DNA from: Porphyra umbilicalis
Taxonomy: Eukaryota > Rhodophyta > Bangiophyceae > Bangiales > Bangiaceae
Reading direction: 5' to 3'
Length of the DNA stretch: 27,992 nt
Assembly: GCA_002049455.2 (NCBI GenBank)
Contig: KV918832.1
Location: forward strand, 1 to 27,992
Each line of letters opens with the position of its first letter. Within the stretch, counting starts at the first letter, position 1. The notes beneath the pieces are model-generated. The model was not told the origin of the DNA, ran no database searches, and saw only the letters and a list, made by a program, of their open reading frames with translations. Shown piece by piece: positions 5,540-18,639 of the stretch. A program made the position numbers and the translations under genes.

Positions 5540-5974
5540 TTACTGACCAGCGGCCGCATATGCAGCGTCAGCGCCGGCTCCATCGTCTTCCTCGTCGTCG
5601 TCATGGGCGCCGTTGGACGCGTCTTCGTCGTCATGGGCGGCAATGACACGCCACGCGGCCAGTGTGGCGGCCGCCTCGGCGTCGTAGTCCTCGACAGCAG
5701 CCGTCCTCGCACCACCAACGACGCCAGCTGCGTTCGCGTCTTCCTGCGACGTTCGGTGTGCGGGGTCAGCGAGTTGCGGGTCCCTGCCGTCCGTAAGCCG
5801 CGGCCCGTTGAACGCCCGGTCTCCCTGCGCCATGTAGACGTCGCACACGATCATCATCTCCTCCACCCACTCGGCCCGATGGCCTGCATTGAGGCCGGGC
5901 ACGACGACCACGGGCTCCTCGTCGTCGCCCGATGTGGTCGTTGCACCGATGTTGATGTGCTGCCTAATCTTCAT
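5540..5974 (-). CDS. Acidic 144-aa protein, unit 2 copy
   Basis: Intact. Relative to unit 1 it has Cys for Ser in the VSDVY segment, shared with units 3, 5, 6 and 7, and one synonymous Arg codon change (CGG to CGA) in the HRTSQ segment. Confidence 0.42.
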   Translation of the reverse strand: MKIRQHINIGATTTSGDDEEPVVVVPGLNAGHRAEWVEEMMIVCDVYMAQGDRAFNGPRLTDGRDPQLADPAHRTSQEDANAAGVVGGARTAAVEDYDAEAAATLAAWRVIAAHDDEDASNGAHDDDEEDDGAGADAAYAAAGQ

Positions 5975-6673
5975 GGTAACACGCTATTTTGTGAACGTGT
6001 TTTATCCTTTGACCGGTCGCGAACTGGTTCCCGGTTTGTAGGTCGCGCTCTCCGCGGTGTAGTTTGGGTCGAGAACGAGTCGATAGAACATGGAGAGATG
6101 ACATGCAGGAAAGAGGGGCAGCTTACCCGTTTTCGTGTGTTAATGATGGGCGACTGGCTGTCTCTGTGTGTCTCATAGTTTTTATATTGTCACTATGGTG
6201 TGTAGCATGGGCATCTTAGCGCAGGAGCTGGGCGACATGCTCAAGCACATGCCACTGTCTTCTGTTTTATGAGATGGTCTGGGTCGCTTCCATTGCAGCG
6301 CACCTGGTGCAAACAAACCAGGGGGCCTTGTTATTGAGACGGACCTGCGGCCGCTGTCGAGTTTCACAGCAGTGGAGGCAGCTCAGCACTGCGGGTAGGA
6401 CGTGCGACTGTCGCCACAGATGCAGCGGGGTGCACCCTGCAGCGAGGACTTCGTGTTTGTATCGCGTCGTTGCCTGACGCACAGCACACGTCCGCGGACA
6501 GAGTACAATGTAGGAATCAGCTCTCCCCGTGCGTCCAATGCGCCGGCCTTACGTTCTCAACGAGGCACAATTGCTTGGTCCTCACGGCATCTGGCCGTAG
6601 GTGTCTCCTGGTGAGCGGGAGATGGGCAGTTTAACGCAATCTAGTGCGCCCATTGGCCCATTGTAGGCACAGC

Positions 6674-7241
6674 ATGAGAAAGGACCTCACGTTTGGTTTG
6701 CTGATGCAGCGGAGGCGGCCAGAGCCTGGCACGGATTCTCCTGAACAAGATCTCCTCCCGTTCACTCCGCTGTTCTCGAACGGAAGGGTGACCGGAATCG
6801 GCTCCCGGCCAGACGGCCCGCGAACAGTACTCCTGTGCTGACTCCGTTCCATACGTCGCTTTTTTGACGCTGGACGAGACAGCGGCCGCAAAGGTGGCCG
6901 CGAAGGCGCGCAAGCAGGCGAATGAGCGGGTTCGTGACCAGCGCGCGGCTGACAAGAAAGTGAAGGACGCTGCAGCTGCAATGACCAAGCGTGCAAAGGT
7001 GGATATCAATGAGGAGGAGATGCGTCGCGAGGCGTGGGTGCATATTGGAAGCGAAGTGTCACATGAGGCGGGCTGTCGTTTGCGGATGATGGGATTGGCT
7101 CTGCCAATAGAGAGCGTCGGCACAACGGGCGTGCGTATACATTGTGGGTGCAATGTGAGTCGCCGACCCACGTGTGATGTACCCACACCTTACCCACCTG
7201 CAGCGCCGCCAAGTGTCGAAATAACGGTCGACACGATTTGA
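6674..7241 (+). CDS. Candidate two-exon gene, unit 2 copy
   Basis: Exons 6674-6826 and 6879-7241. Val-to-Ile in the KVDVNEEE segment. Has GTGAGT where unit 1 has GAGAGT, so Val instead of Glu after IHCGCN. Confidence 0.3.
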
Positions 7242-9801
7242 GCTCTCCACATCTACGGCAACGGCACAGCAGCGCCCTCTGTGCGAGCAACACCTTCCAA
7301 CTGACCTCCACCCCAAGCACCATCACCCCTTCCCCCCTGGGGACACGCCCCGGCCGACCACATGACAGGGCGGCGGTAGATGGAGATTGGATACAATGGG
7401 CATAGTGCGACTTTTGGATGGAGGGGCGCCGGCAGTTGAGGGCGTGGGGTGCGGGGGGGGTGACGGCATCGGGGGGGGTTTGGTGCAGGGTGACAAAGGC
7501 AGCTTGTACGATGCAAGATGATGCGCTTTCTCGATACACACAAAACTGGAGACACAAGCGCCCGTGGTGGGCGCCAAGCATGAGCTGAGACGAGCGGTGG
7601 TGGCACAACTAGCGCCACGTGTGTGGCCACGCGGTCTTCACCGACCTGTATTTAGCGTGGGTCGGATGACCCAGATAGCCACAAATGGGTTCCAAATGTG
7701 GGTACCGGCCGTTACGTGGCACGAAACGTGTCCCCGACCCACGCCACCGACCCACATTTGCCTTGCCTACGCTCGCAAATGGCAGCCAAAACCCGTCGGC
7801 GACTGGCAGCCGCACCACTGCGCGTGCCCCCCGTATGTCCTCGTGTGCTTTGGCGGGGGGCGGCGAGTGAAGTGGCATGCGTCGGGGGCCAGCAACAGAT
7901 GTAGCCACTTGTGCGGTGGGGGTGTGTCTGCTGCGAAGCGCGACTAGTTGCCTGCCAGTGCACAAGATTGAGCCGGGCAGGGATACGTTGGAGAGGGGGG
8001 CACGAGGAAGCAGAGCCGTGTGCCAAATTACCGCTGTCAGCGCATGGATGGCAGGGTCACAACATTTGACATGGCGCGGTCTCGCGTGAATCGTGTGCAC
8101 GACCACAAGAGTTGGGGAGGCGATCGGACCAGACGCGCATTTGAAAACGCCAATGAGTCAAGTATTGCTGACCTCCAAAATTTGGCGGTTGCAGAGTAGT
8201 TGCAATCATTCAACAGCGTACATGGACCAATCGAAACGCTAGGAATCATGTGAGTTCCTTACACAGTCTCATCATGCATCTCCGGGCGCTGGAAACGCAC
8301 ATCAGGATCTCAAGAAATCTGGAGAAGTTTGTTGATCTCATGACAAGTCACTGGTCTCGCCCAGAACCCTCTCCGTGCCCTCTTCAGGCCCCAGCAAGCG
8401 GCCCAAAAATCTCAGGAAGTCTCATTGTGGGTTGCAATGGCTCTGCGTGACCCCTGCAAGACACGTTGATTGGCTTGCAAGATTACTGGCGGCAACTCTC
8501 AGCCAATAGTACGATCGTGGCTTGTCGAACAGCCAATCCGACTTCATTTCTATGCTGTGTCGTCGGCTCTGCCTGCCTTCTCTCTGCAACCGCCATTTTT
8601 TGGAGGTAAGCAATACTCTGATTCACCATAAGCATTTTTCTGATCTAAATGGGCGATCCAGGGCCACTCATGGGAATTTTGTTACTGGGAAGTACTGGTA
8701 CAGGCCCCTTTTTGCGGGCATTTTTCAGCCAACGAATTGAGACCCTTCAGAGCAAGCAGAGAGCATGAGCTTGCTCGTGGGACTCTCCCGGGGCGGTTCT
8801 TTTGTTTTTCGCAGGGGATGAGGAAAACGCCTCTTGGTGCACCAGTTGGGAAAAGCTTGTGCTGGACGGATAATGTTCAGTACGAAAGCTAGACACTTGG
8901 GGGCCAGTCCCAGCCCTGGGGGATCAACTTGTTTTTTGTCATGATATTATTCCGCAGTTATGGCCTGATCAAGTCGTTCCTAGCAGTCGTGCCTCTCACT
9001 GCGGTCGACCGTCGTCCGGTGCGGGCAACGCGCCCACGCCCGAGCGCCACCGCCAACGCGGCAAACGAATCCGTAGGGGCATGCGGGACGAGACCGAGAC
9101 CCCTGCCCGCGTTGCGTTTCCCCCATAGGTACGGGGAGACACCTGTCAGTTCGTGATCGTGCTGGCGTTTTCAAGCGCGACGGGTGCGCCACCTGCGACT
9201 CCGTGCGGGTGGTCCGGGAACGGCGCCGTTGTGGGGGCGCCCCCCCTTCCGCGGCCCGCCAGGCCGCCCCCGCGACATGGGCGTCTCCCCTGCCAGTGTC
9301 GCCAAACCGTCGGCGCTTGGCGGAGCCGACATGGCCGGCTGTGTGCCACTGAGATCAGGGGCCACGCCTTTCCCCTGGCGAGGCGTCCGCCGCCCCCGGC
9401 AAAAAAACACAAAAACAAAAGATCCGCAGGGATCCAAAGAGCAAGGTACGCCGCCGCTCAGCGCGGCGGCCGCGGCACCGTCGACAGACCGCCCGGCCGG
9501 TCGTCCGACGCGCCCCTCCCGCCCCGCCGTTGGCGGCGGCGCCGTCGGCGCCTTTGCGCGGGCCACCGCCGACGCGCGCGGTTGGCCGCCATCGCGTCGG
9601 ACCGCGGCGAGCGTCGCGAAAGGGTGCCCCCCCACCCCAACCCCCTCCAATTCCTAGACACGGGTCCCCTGGCGCTGGGCGCGCCGCGACCGCGACCCGC
9701 CACGCGGGAGCTGGCGGCGGGTTGCGCGGGGCACATCGTAAGCAACCGATCTCCTCATCGAGTTACTGACCATCGGCCGCATATGCAGCGTCAGCGCCGG
9801 C

Positions 9802-10197
9802 TCAATCGTCTTCCTCGTCGTCGTCATGGGCGCCGTTGGACGCGTCTTCGTCGTCATGGGCGGCAATGACACGCCACGCGGCCAGTGTGGCGGCCGCCTC
9901 GGCGTCGTAGTCCTCGACAGCAGCCGTCCTCGCACCACCAACGACGCCAGCTGCGTTCGCGTCTTCCTGCGACGTCCGGTGTGCGGGGTCAGCGAGTTGC
10001 GGGTCCCTGCCGTCCGTAAGCCGCGGCCCGTTGAACGCCCGGTCTCCCTGCGCCATGTAGACGTCGCACACGATCATCATCTCCTCCACCCACTCGGCCC
10101 GATGGCCTGCATTGAGGCCGGGCACGACGACCACGGGCTCCTCGTCGTCGCCCGATGTGGTCGTTGCACCGATGTTGATGTGCTGCCTAATCTTCAT
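9802..10197 (-). pseudogene. Acidic protein, unit 3 copy, truncated to 131 aa by nonsense
   Basis: A single G-to-T change on the plus-strand complement (CTCAATCG where the others have CTCCATCG) turns the GGA codon after DDDEEDD into TGA and removes the last 13 residues (the Ala-rich tail). It could still make a slightly shorter protein, so pseudogene status is a judgement. The possible upstream splice donor in this copy is GTAAGT instead of GTAAGC. Confidence 0.4.
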
Positions 10198-10896
10198 GGT
10201 AACACGCTATTTTGTGAACGTGTTTTATCCTTTGACCGGTCGCAAACTGGTTCCCGGTTTGTAGGTCGCGCTCTCCGCGGTGTAGTTTGGGTAGAGAACG
10301 AGTCGATAGAACATGGAGAGATGACATGCAGGAAAGAGGGGCAACTTACCCGTTTTCGTGTGTTAATGATGGGCGACTGGCTGTCTCTGTGTGTCTCATA
10401 GTTTTTATATTGTCACTATGGTGTGCAGCATGGGCATCTTAGCGCAGGAGCAGGGCGACATGCTCAAGCACATGCCACTGTCTTCTGTTTTATGAGATGG
10501 TCTGGGTCGCTTCCATTGCAGCGCACCTGGTGCAAACAAACCAGGGGGCCTTGTTATTGAGACGGACCTGCGGCCGCTGTCGAGTTTCACAGCAGTGGAG
10601 GCAGCTCAGCACTGCGGGTAGGACGTGCGACTGTCGCCACAGATGCAGCGGGGTGCACCCTGCAGCGAGGACTTCGTGTTTGTATCGCGTCGTTGCCTGA
10701 CGCACAGCACACGTCCGCGGACAGAGTACAATGTAGGAATCAGCTCTCCCCGTGCGTCCAATGCGCCGGCCTTACGTTCTCAACGAGGCACAATTGCTTG
10801 GTCCTCACGGCATCTGGCCGTAGGTGTCTCCTGGTGAGCGGGAGATGGGCAGTTTAACGCAATCTAGTGCGCCCATTGGCCCATTGTAGGCACAGC

Positions 10897-11464
10897 ATGA
10901 GAAAGGACCTCACGTTTGGTTTGCTGATGCAGCGGAGGCGGCCAGAGCCTGGCATGGATTCTCCTGAACAAGATCTCCTCCCGTTCAGTCCGCTGTTCTC
11001 GAACGGAAGGGTGACCGGAATCGGCTCCCGGCCAGACGGCCCGCGAACAGTACTCCTGTGCTGACTCCGTTCCATACGTCGCTTTTTTGACGCTGGACGA
11101 GACAGCGGCCGCAAAGGTGGCCGCGAAGGCGCGCAAGCAGGCGAATGAGCGGGTTCGTGACCAGCGCGCGGCTGACAAGAAAGTGAAGGACGCTGCAGCT
11201 GCAATGACCAAGCGTGCAAAGGTGGATGTCAATGAGGAGGAGATGCGTCGCGAGGCGTGGGTGCATATTGGAAGCGAAGTGTCACATGAGGCGGGCTGTC
11301 GTTTGCGGATGATGGGATTGGCTCTGCCAATAGAGAGCGTCGGCACAACGGGCGTGCGTATACATTGTGGGTGCAATGTGAGTCGCCGACCCACGTGTGA
11401 TGTACCCACACCTTACCCACCTGCAGCGCCGGCAAGTGTCGAAATAACGGTCGACACGATTTGA
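10897..11464 (+). CDS. Candidate two-exon gene, unit 3 copy
   Basis: Exons 10897-11049 and 11102-11464. Private changes are Thr-to-Met (PGMDSPEQ) and Thr-to-Ser (LPFSPLF) in exon 1, and Pro-to-Ala near the end (PPAAPASVE). Confidence 0.3.
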
Positions 11465-13983
11465 GCTCTCCACATCTACGGCAACGGCACAGCAGCGCCC
11501 TCTGTGCGAGCAAAACCTTCCAACTGACCTCCACCCCAAGCACCATCACCCCTTCCCCCCTGGGGACACGCCCCGGCCGACCACATGACAGGGCGGCGGT
11601 AGATGGAGATTGGATACAATGGGCATAGTGCGACTTTTGGATGGAGGGGCGCCGGCAGTTGAGGGCGTGGGGTGCGGGGGGGGTGACGGCATCGGGGGGG
11701 GTTTGGTGCAGGGTGACAAAGGCAGCTTGTACGATGCAAGATGATGCGCTTTCTCGATACACACAAAACTGGAGACACAAGCGCCCGTGGTGGGCGCCAA
11801 GCATGAGCTGAGACGAGCGGTGGTGGCACAACTAGCGCCACGTGTGTGGCCACGCGGTCTTCACCGACCTGTATTTAGCGTGGGTCGGATGACCCAGATA
11901 GCCACAAATGGGTTCCAAATGTGGGTACCGGCCGTTACGTGGCACGAAACGTGTCCCCGACCCACGCCACCGACCCACATTTGCCTTGCCTACGCTCGCA
12001 AATGGCAGCCAAAACCCGTCGGCGACTGGCAGCCGCACCACTGCGCGTGCCCCCCGTATGTCCTCGTGTGCTTTGGCGGGGGGCGGCGAGTGAAGTGGCA
12101 TGCGTCGGGGGCCAGCAACAGATGTAGCCACTTGTGCGGTGGGGGTGTGTCTGCTGCGAAGCGCGACTAGTTGCCTGCCAGTGCACAAGATTGAGCCGGG
12201 CAGGGATACGTTGGAGAGGGGGGCACGAGGAAGCAGAGCCGTGTGCCAAATTACCGCTGTCAGCGCATGGATGGCAGGGTCACAACATTTGACATGGCGC
12301 GGTCTCGCGTGAATCGTGTGCACGACCACAAGAGTTGGGGAGGCGATCGGACCAGACGCGCATTTGAAAACGCCAATGAGTCAAGTATTGCTGACCTCCA
12401 AAATTTGGCGGTTGCAGAGTAGTTGCAATCATTCAACAGCGTACATGGACCAATCGAAACGCTAGGATCATGTGAGTTCCTTACACAGTCTCATCATGCA
12501 GCTCTGGGCGCTGGAAACGCACATCAGGATCTCAAGAAATCTGGAGAAGTTTGTTGATCTCATGACAAGTCACTGGTCTCGCCCAGAACCCTCTCCGTGC
12601 CCTCTTCAGGCCCAAGCAAGCGGCCCAAAAATCTCAGGAAGTCTCATTGTGGGTTGCAATGGCTCTGCGTGACCCCTGCAAGACACGTTGATTGGCTTGC
12701 AAGATTACTGGCGGCAACTCTCAGCCAATAGTACGATCGTGGCTTGTCGAACAGCCAATCCGACTTCATTTCTATGCTGTGTCGTCGGCTCTGCCTGCCT
12801 TCTCTCTGCAACCGCCATTTTTTGGAGGTAAGCAATACTCTGATTCACCATAAGCATTTTTCTGATCTAAATGGGCGATCCAGGGCCACTCATGGGAATT
12901 TTGTTACTGGGAAGTACTGGTACAGGCCCCTTTTTGCGGGCATTTTTCAGCCAACGAATTGAGACCCTTCAGAGCAAGCAGAGAGCATGAGCTTGCTCGT
13001 GGGACTCTCCCGGGCGGTTCTTTTTTTTTTCGCAGGGGATGAGGAAAACGCCTCTTGGTGCACCAGTTGGGAAAAGCTTGTGCTGGACGGATAATGTTCA
13101 GTACGAAAGCTAGACACTTGGGGGCCAGTCCCAGCCCTGGGGGATCAACTTGTTTTTTGTCATGATATTATTCCGCAGTTATGGCCTGATCAAGTCGTTC
13201 CTAGCAGTCGTGCCTCTCACTGCGGTCGACCGTCGTCCGGTGCGGGCAACGCGCCCACGCCCGAGCGCCACCGCCAACGCGGCAAACGAATCCGTAGGGG
13301 CATGCGGGACGAGACCGAGACCCCTGCCCGCGTTGCGTTTCCCCCATAGGTACGAGGAGACACCTGTCAGTTCGTGATCGTGCTGGCGTTTTCAAGCGCG
13401 ACGGGTGCGCCCCCTGCGACTCCGTGCGGGTGGTCCGGGAACGGCGCCGTTGTGGGGGCGCCCCCCCTTCCGCGGCCCGCCAGGCCGCCCCCGCGACATG
13501 GGCGTCTCCCCTGCCAGTGTCGCCAAACCGTCGGCGCTTGGCGGAGCCGACATGGCCGGCTGTGTGCCACTGAGATCAGGGGCCACGCCTCTCCCCTGGC
13601 GAGGCGTCCGCCGCCCCCGGCAAAAAAACACAAAAACAAAAGATCCGCAGGGATCCAAAGAGCAAGGTACGCCGCCGCTCAGCGCGGCGGCCGCGGCACC
13701 GTCGACAGACCGCCCGGCCGGTCGTCCGACGCGCCCCTCCCGCCCCGCCGTTGGCGGCGGCGCCGTCGGCGCCTTTGCGCGGGCCACCGCCGACGCGCGC
13801 GGTTGGCCGCCATCGCGTCGGACCGCGGCGAGCGTCGCGAAAGGGTGCCCCCCCACCCCAACCCCCTCCAATTCCTAGACACGGGTCCCCTGGCGCTGGG
13901 CGCGCCGCGACCGCGACCCGCCACGCGGGAGCGGGCGGCGGGTTGCGCGGGGCACATCGTAAGCAACCGATCTCCTCATCGAG

Positions 13984-14418
13984 TTACTGACCAGCGGCCG
14001 CATATGCAGCGTCAGCGCCGGCTCCATCGTCTTCCTCGTCGTCGTCATGGGCGCCGTTGGACGCGTCTTCGTCGTCATGGGCGGCAATGACACGCCACGC
14101 GGCCAGTGTGGCGGCCGCCTCGGCGTCGTAGTCCTTGACAGCAGCCGTCCTCGCACCACCAACGACGCCAGCTGCGTTCGCGTCTTCCTGCGACGTCCGG
14201 TGTGCGGGGTCAGCGAGTTGCGGGTCCCTGCCGTCCGTAAGCCGCGGCCCGTTGAACGCCCGGTCTCCCTGCGCCATGTAGACGTCGCTCACGATCATCA
14301 TCTCCTCCACCCACTCGGCCCGATGGCCTGCATTGAGGCCGGGCACGACGACCACGGGCTCCTCGTCGTCGCCCGATGTGGTCGTTGCACCGATGTTGAT
14401 GTGCTGCCTAATCTTCAT
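13984..14418 (-). CDS. Acidic 144-aa protein, unit 4 copy
   Basis: Intact. Keeps the Ser variant of unit 1 (VSDVY) and has a private Glu-to-Lys change (VKDYD for VEDYD). Confidence 0.42.
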   Translation of the reverse strand: MKIRQHINIGATTTSGDDEEPVVVVPGLNAGHRAEWVEEMMIVSDVYMAQGDRAFNGPRLTDGRDPQLADPAHRTSQEDANAAGVVGGARTAAVKDYDAEAAATLAAWRVIAAHDDEDASNGAHDDDEEDDGAGADAAYAAAGQ

Positions 14419-15117
14419 GGTAACACGCTATTTTGTGAACGTGTTTTATCCTTTGACCGGTCGCGAACTGGTTCCCGGTTTGTAGGTCGCGCTCTCCGCG
14501 GTGTAGTTTGGGTCGAGAACGAGTCGATAGAACATGGAGAGATGACATGCAGGAAAGAGGGGCAGCTTACCCGTTTTCGTGTGTTAATGATGGGCGACTG
14601 GCTGTCTCTGTGTGTCTCATAGTTTTTATATTGTCACTATGGTGTGTAGCATGGGCATCTTAGCGCAGGAGCTGGGCGACATGCTCAAGCACATGCCACT
14701 GTCTTCTGTTTTATGAGATGGTCTGGGTCGCTTCCATTGCAGCGCACCTGGTGCAAACAAACCAGGGGGCCTTGTTATTGAGACGGACCTGCGGCCGCTG
14801 TCGAGTTTCACAGCAGTGGAGGCAGCTCAGCACTGCGGGTAGGACGTGCGACTGTCGCCACAGATGCAGCGGGGTGCACCCTGCAGCGAGGACTTCGTGT
14901 TTGTATCGCGTCGTTGCCTGACGCACAGCACACGTCCGCGGACAGAGTACAATGTAGGAATCAGCTCTCCCCGTGCGTCCAATGCGCCGGCCTTACGTTC
15001 TCAACGAGGCACAATTGCTTGGTCCTCACGGCATCTGGCCGTAGGTGTCTCCTGGTGAGCGGGAGATGGGCAGTTTAACGCAATCTAGTGCGCCCATTGG
15101 CCCATTGTAGGCACAGC

Positions 15118-15686
15118 ATGAGAAAGGACCTCACGTTTGGTTTGCTGATGCAGCGGAGGCGGCCAGAGCCTGGCACGGATTCTCCTGAACAAGATCTCCT
15201 CCCGTTCACTCCGCTGTTCTCGAACGGAAGGGTGACCGGAATCGGCTCCCGGCCAGACGGCCCGCGAACAGTACTCCTGTGCTGACTCCCGTTCCATACG
15301 TCGCTTTTTTGACGCTGGACGAGACAGCGGCCGCAAAGGTGGCCGCGAAGGCGCGCAAGCAGGCGAATGAGCGGGTTCGTGACCAGCGCGCGGCTGACAA
15401 GAAAGTGAAGGACGCTGCAGCTGCAATGACCAAGCGTGCAAAGGTGGATGTCAATGAGGAGGAGATGCGTCGCGAGGCGTGGGTGCATATTGGAAGCGAA
15501 GTGTCACATGAGGCGGGCTGTCGTTTGCGGATGATGGGATTGGCTCTGCCAATAGAGAGCGTCGGCACAACGGGCGTGCGTATACATTGTGGGTGCAATG
15601 TGAGTCGCCGACCCACGTGTGATGTACCCACACCTTACCCACCTGCAGCGCCGCCAAGTGTCGAAATAACGGTCGACACGATTTGA
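15118..15686 (+). CDS. Candidate two-exon gene, unit 4 copy
   Basis: Exons 15118-15270 and 15324-15686, with a 53-nt intron because of the extra C in GACTCCCGTTCC. The same C would let exon 2 read upstream without splicing through LTPVPYVAF to a TGA, but with no ATG. Confidence 0.3.
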
Positions 15687-18204
15687 GCTCTCCACATCTA
15701 CGGCAACGGCACAGCAGCGCCCTCTGTGCGAGCAACACCTTCCAACTGACCTCCACCCCAAGCACCATCACCCCTTCCCCCCTGGGGACACGCCCCGGCC
15801 GACCACATGACAGGGCGGCGGTAGATGGAGATTGGATACAGTGGGCATAGTGCGACTTTTGGATGGAGGGGCGCCGGCAGTTGAGGGCGTGGGGTGCGGG
15901 GGGGTGACGGCATCGGGGGGGTTTGGTGCAGGGTGACAAAGGCAGCTTGTACGATGCAAGATGATGCGCTTTCTCGATACACACAAAACTGGAGACACAA
16001 GCGCCCGTGGTGGGCGCCAAGCATGAGCTGAGACGAGCGGTGGTGGCACAACTAGCGCCACGTGTGTGGCCACGCGGTCTTCACCGACCTGTATTTAGCG
16101 TGGGTCGGATGACCCAGATAGCCACAAATGGGTTCCAAATGTGGGTACCGGCCGTTACGTGGCACGAAACGTGTCCCCGACCCACGCCACCGACCCACAT
16201 TTGCCTTGCCTACGCTCGCAAATGGCAGCCAAAACCCGTCGGCGACTGGCAGCCGCACCACTGCGCGTGCCCCCCGTATGTCCTCGTGTGCTTTGGCGGG
16301 GGGCGGCGAGTGAAGTGGCATGCGTCGGGGGCCAGCAACAGATGTAGCCACTTGTGCGGTGGGGGTGTGTCTGCTGCGAAGCGCGACTAGTTGCCTGCCA
16401 GTGCACGAGATTGAGCCGGGCAGGGATACGTTGGAGAGGGGGGCACGAGGAAGCAGAGCCGTGTGCCAAATTACCGCTGTCAGCGCATGGATGGCAGGGT
16501 CACAACATTTGACATGGCGCGGTCTCGCGTGAATCGTGTGCACGACCACAAGAGTTGGGGAGGCGATCGGACCAGACGCGCATTTGAAAACGCCAATGAG
16601 TCAAGTATTGCTGACCTCCAAAATATGGCGGTTGCAGAGTAGTTGCAATCATTCAACAGCGTACATGGACCAATCGAAACGCTAGGAGTCATGTGAGTTC
16701 CTTACACAGTCTCATCATGCAGCTCTGGGCGCTGGAAACGCACATCAGGATCTCAAGAAATCTGGAGAAATTTGTTGATCTCATGACAAGTCACTGGTCT
16801 CGCCCAGAACCCTCTCCGTGCCCTCTTCAGGCCCAAGCAAGCGGCCCAAAAATCTCAGGAATTCTCATTGTGGGTTGCAATGGCTCTGCGTGACCCCTGC
16901 AAGACACGTTGATTGGCTTGCAAGATTACTGGCGGCAACTCTCAGCCAATAGTACGATCGTGGCTTGTCGAACAGCCAATCCGACTTCATTTCTATGCTG
17001 TGTCGTCGGCTCTGCCTGCCTTCTCTCTGCAACCGCCATTTTTTGGAGGTAAGCAATACTCTGATTCACCATAAGCATTTTTCTGATCTAAATGGGCGAT
17101 CCAGGGCCACTCATGGGAATTTTGTTACTGGGAAGTACTGGTACAGGCCCCTTTTTGCGGGCATTTTGCAGCCAACGAATTGAGACCCTTCAGAGCAAGC
17201 AGAGAGCATGAGCTTGCTCGTGGGACTCTCCCGAGGCGGTTCTTTTTTTTTTCACAGGGGATGAGGAAAACGCCTCTTGGTGCACCAGTTGGGAAAAGCT
17301 TGTGCTGGACGGATAATGTTCAGTACGAAAGCTAGACACTTGGGGACTAGTCCCAGCCCTGGGGGATCACTTGTTTTTTCTCATGATATTATTCCGCAGT
17401 TATGGCCTGATCAAGTCGTTCCTAGCAGTCGTGCCTCTCACTGCGGTCGACCGTCGTCCGGTGCGGGCAACGCGCCCACGCCCGAGCGCCACCGCCAACG
17501 CGGCAAACGAATCCGTAGGGGCATGCGGGACGAGACCGAGACCCCTGCCCGCGTTGCGTTTCCCCCATAGGTACGGGGAGACACCTGTCAGTTCGTGATC
17601 GTGCTGGCGTTTTCAAGCGCGACGGGTGCGCCCCCTGCGACTCCGTGCGGGTGGTCCGGGAACGGCGCCGTTGTGGGGGCGCCCCCCCTTCCGCGGCCCG
17701 CCAGGCCGCCCCCGCGACATGGGCGTCTCCCCTGCCAGTGTCGCCAAACCGTCGGCGCTTGGCGGAGCCGACATGGCCGGCTGTGTGCCACTGAGATCAG
17801 GGGCCACGCCTCTCCCCTGGCGAGGCGTCCGCCGCCCCCGGCAAAAAAACACAAAAACAAAAGATCCGCAGGGATCCAAAAAGCAAGGTACGCCGCCGCT
17901 CAGCGCGGCGGCCGCGGCACCGTCGACAGACCGCCCGGCCGGTCGTCCGACGCGCCCCTCCCGTCCCGCCGTTGGCGGCGGCGCCGTCGGCGCCTTTGCG
18001 CGGGCCACCGCCGACGCGCGCGGTTGGCCGCCATCGCGTCGGACCGCGGCGAGCGTCGCGAAAGGGTGCCCCCCCACCCCAACCCCCTCCAATTCCTAGA
18101 CACGGGTCCCCTGGCGCTGGGCGCGCCGCGACCGCGACCCGCCACGCGGGAGCGGGCGGCGGGTTGCGCGGGGCACATCGTAAGCAACCGATCTCCTCAT
18201 CGAG

Positions 18205-18639
18205 TTACTGACCAGCGGCCGCATATGCAGCGTCAGCGCCGGCTCCATCGTCTTCCTCGTCGTCGTCATGGGCGCCGTTGGACGCGTCTTCGTCGTCATG
18301 GGCGGCAATGACACGCCACGCGGCCAGTGTGGCGGCCGCCTCGGCGTCGTAGTCCTCGACAGCAGCCGTCCTCGCACCACCAACGACGCCAGCTGCGTTC
18401 GCGTCTTCCTGCGACGTCCGGTGTGCGGGGTCAGCGAGTTGCGGGTCCCTGCCGTCCGTAAGCCGCGGCCCGTTGAACGCCCGGTCTCCCTGCGCCATGT
18501 AGACGTCGCACACGATCATCATCTCCTCCACCCACTCGGCCCGATGGCCTGCATTGAGGCCGGGCACGACGACCACGGGCTCCTCGTCGTCGCCCGATGT
18601 GGTCGTTGCACCGATGTTGATGTGCTGCCTAATCTTCAT
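18205..18639 (-). CDS. Acidic 144-aa protein, unit 5 copy
   Basis: Intact, Cys variant, with no private amino-acid change seen. Confidence 0.42.
   Translation of the reverse strand: MKIRQHINIGATTTSGDDEEPVVVVPGLNAGHRAEWVEEMMIVCDVYMAQGDRAFNGPRLTDGRDPQLADPAHRTSQEDANAAGVVGGARTAAVEDYDAEAAATLAAWRVIAAHDDEDASNGAHDDDEEDDGAGADAAYAAAGQ

Larger units (their letters stand above)
4227..8502. repeat. Tandem unit 2 (4276 bp, longest)
   Basis: Longest copy because a 53-bp segment is tandemly duplicated at 5015-5120. Outside that duplication it aligns to units 1 and 3 base for base with few changes. Its private variants include GATATC for GATGTC near 7002 and GTTCGG for GTCCGG near 5752. Confidence 0.97.
8503..12724. 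repeat. Tandem unit 3 (4222 bp)
   Basis: Left-subfamily unit over most of its length. Its last about 240 bp already carry the ATGCAGCTCTGGG variant typical of units 4-6, in place of ATGCATCTCCGGG in units 1-2. It contains the only nonsense mutation seen in the 144-aa minus-strand ORF (near 9802). Confidence 0.97.
12725..16945. repeat. Tandem unit 4 (4221 bp, mosaic)
   Basis: The first about 2.5 kb carries left-subfamily variants: CGCAGG after the T-run, TTGTCATGAT, and GGTACGAGG shared with unit 2. From about 15,290 on it carries mostly right-subfamily variants: ACTCCCGTTCC, GATACAGTGGG, GTGCACGAG and GAGAAATTT. It retains left-type bases between about 15,530 and 15,660. Its two G-runs are 7 nt each, against 8 nt in other copies. 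Confidence 0.97.
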
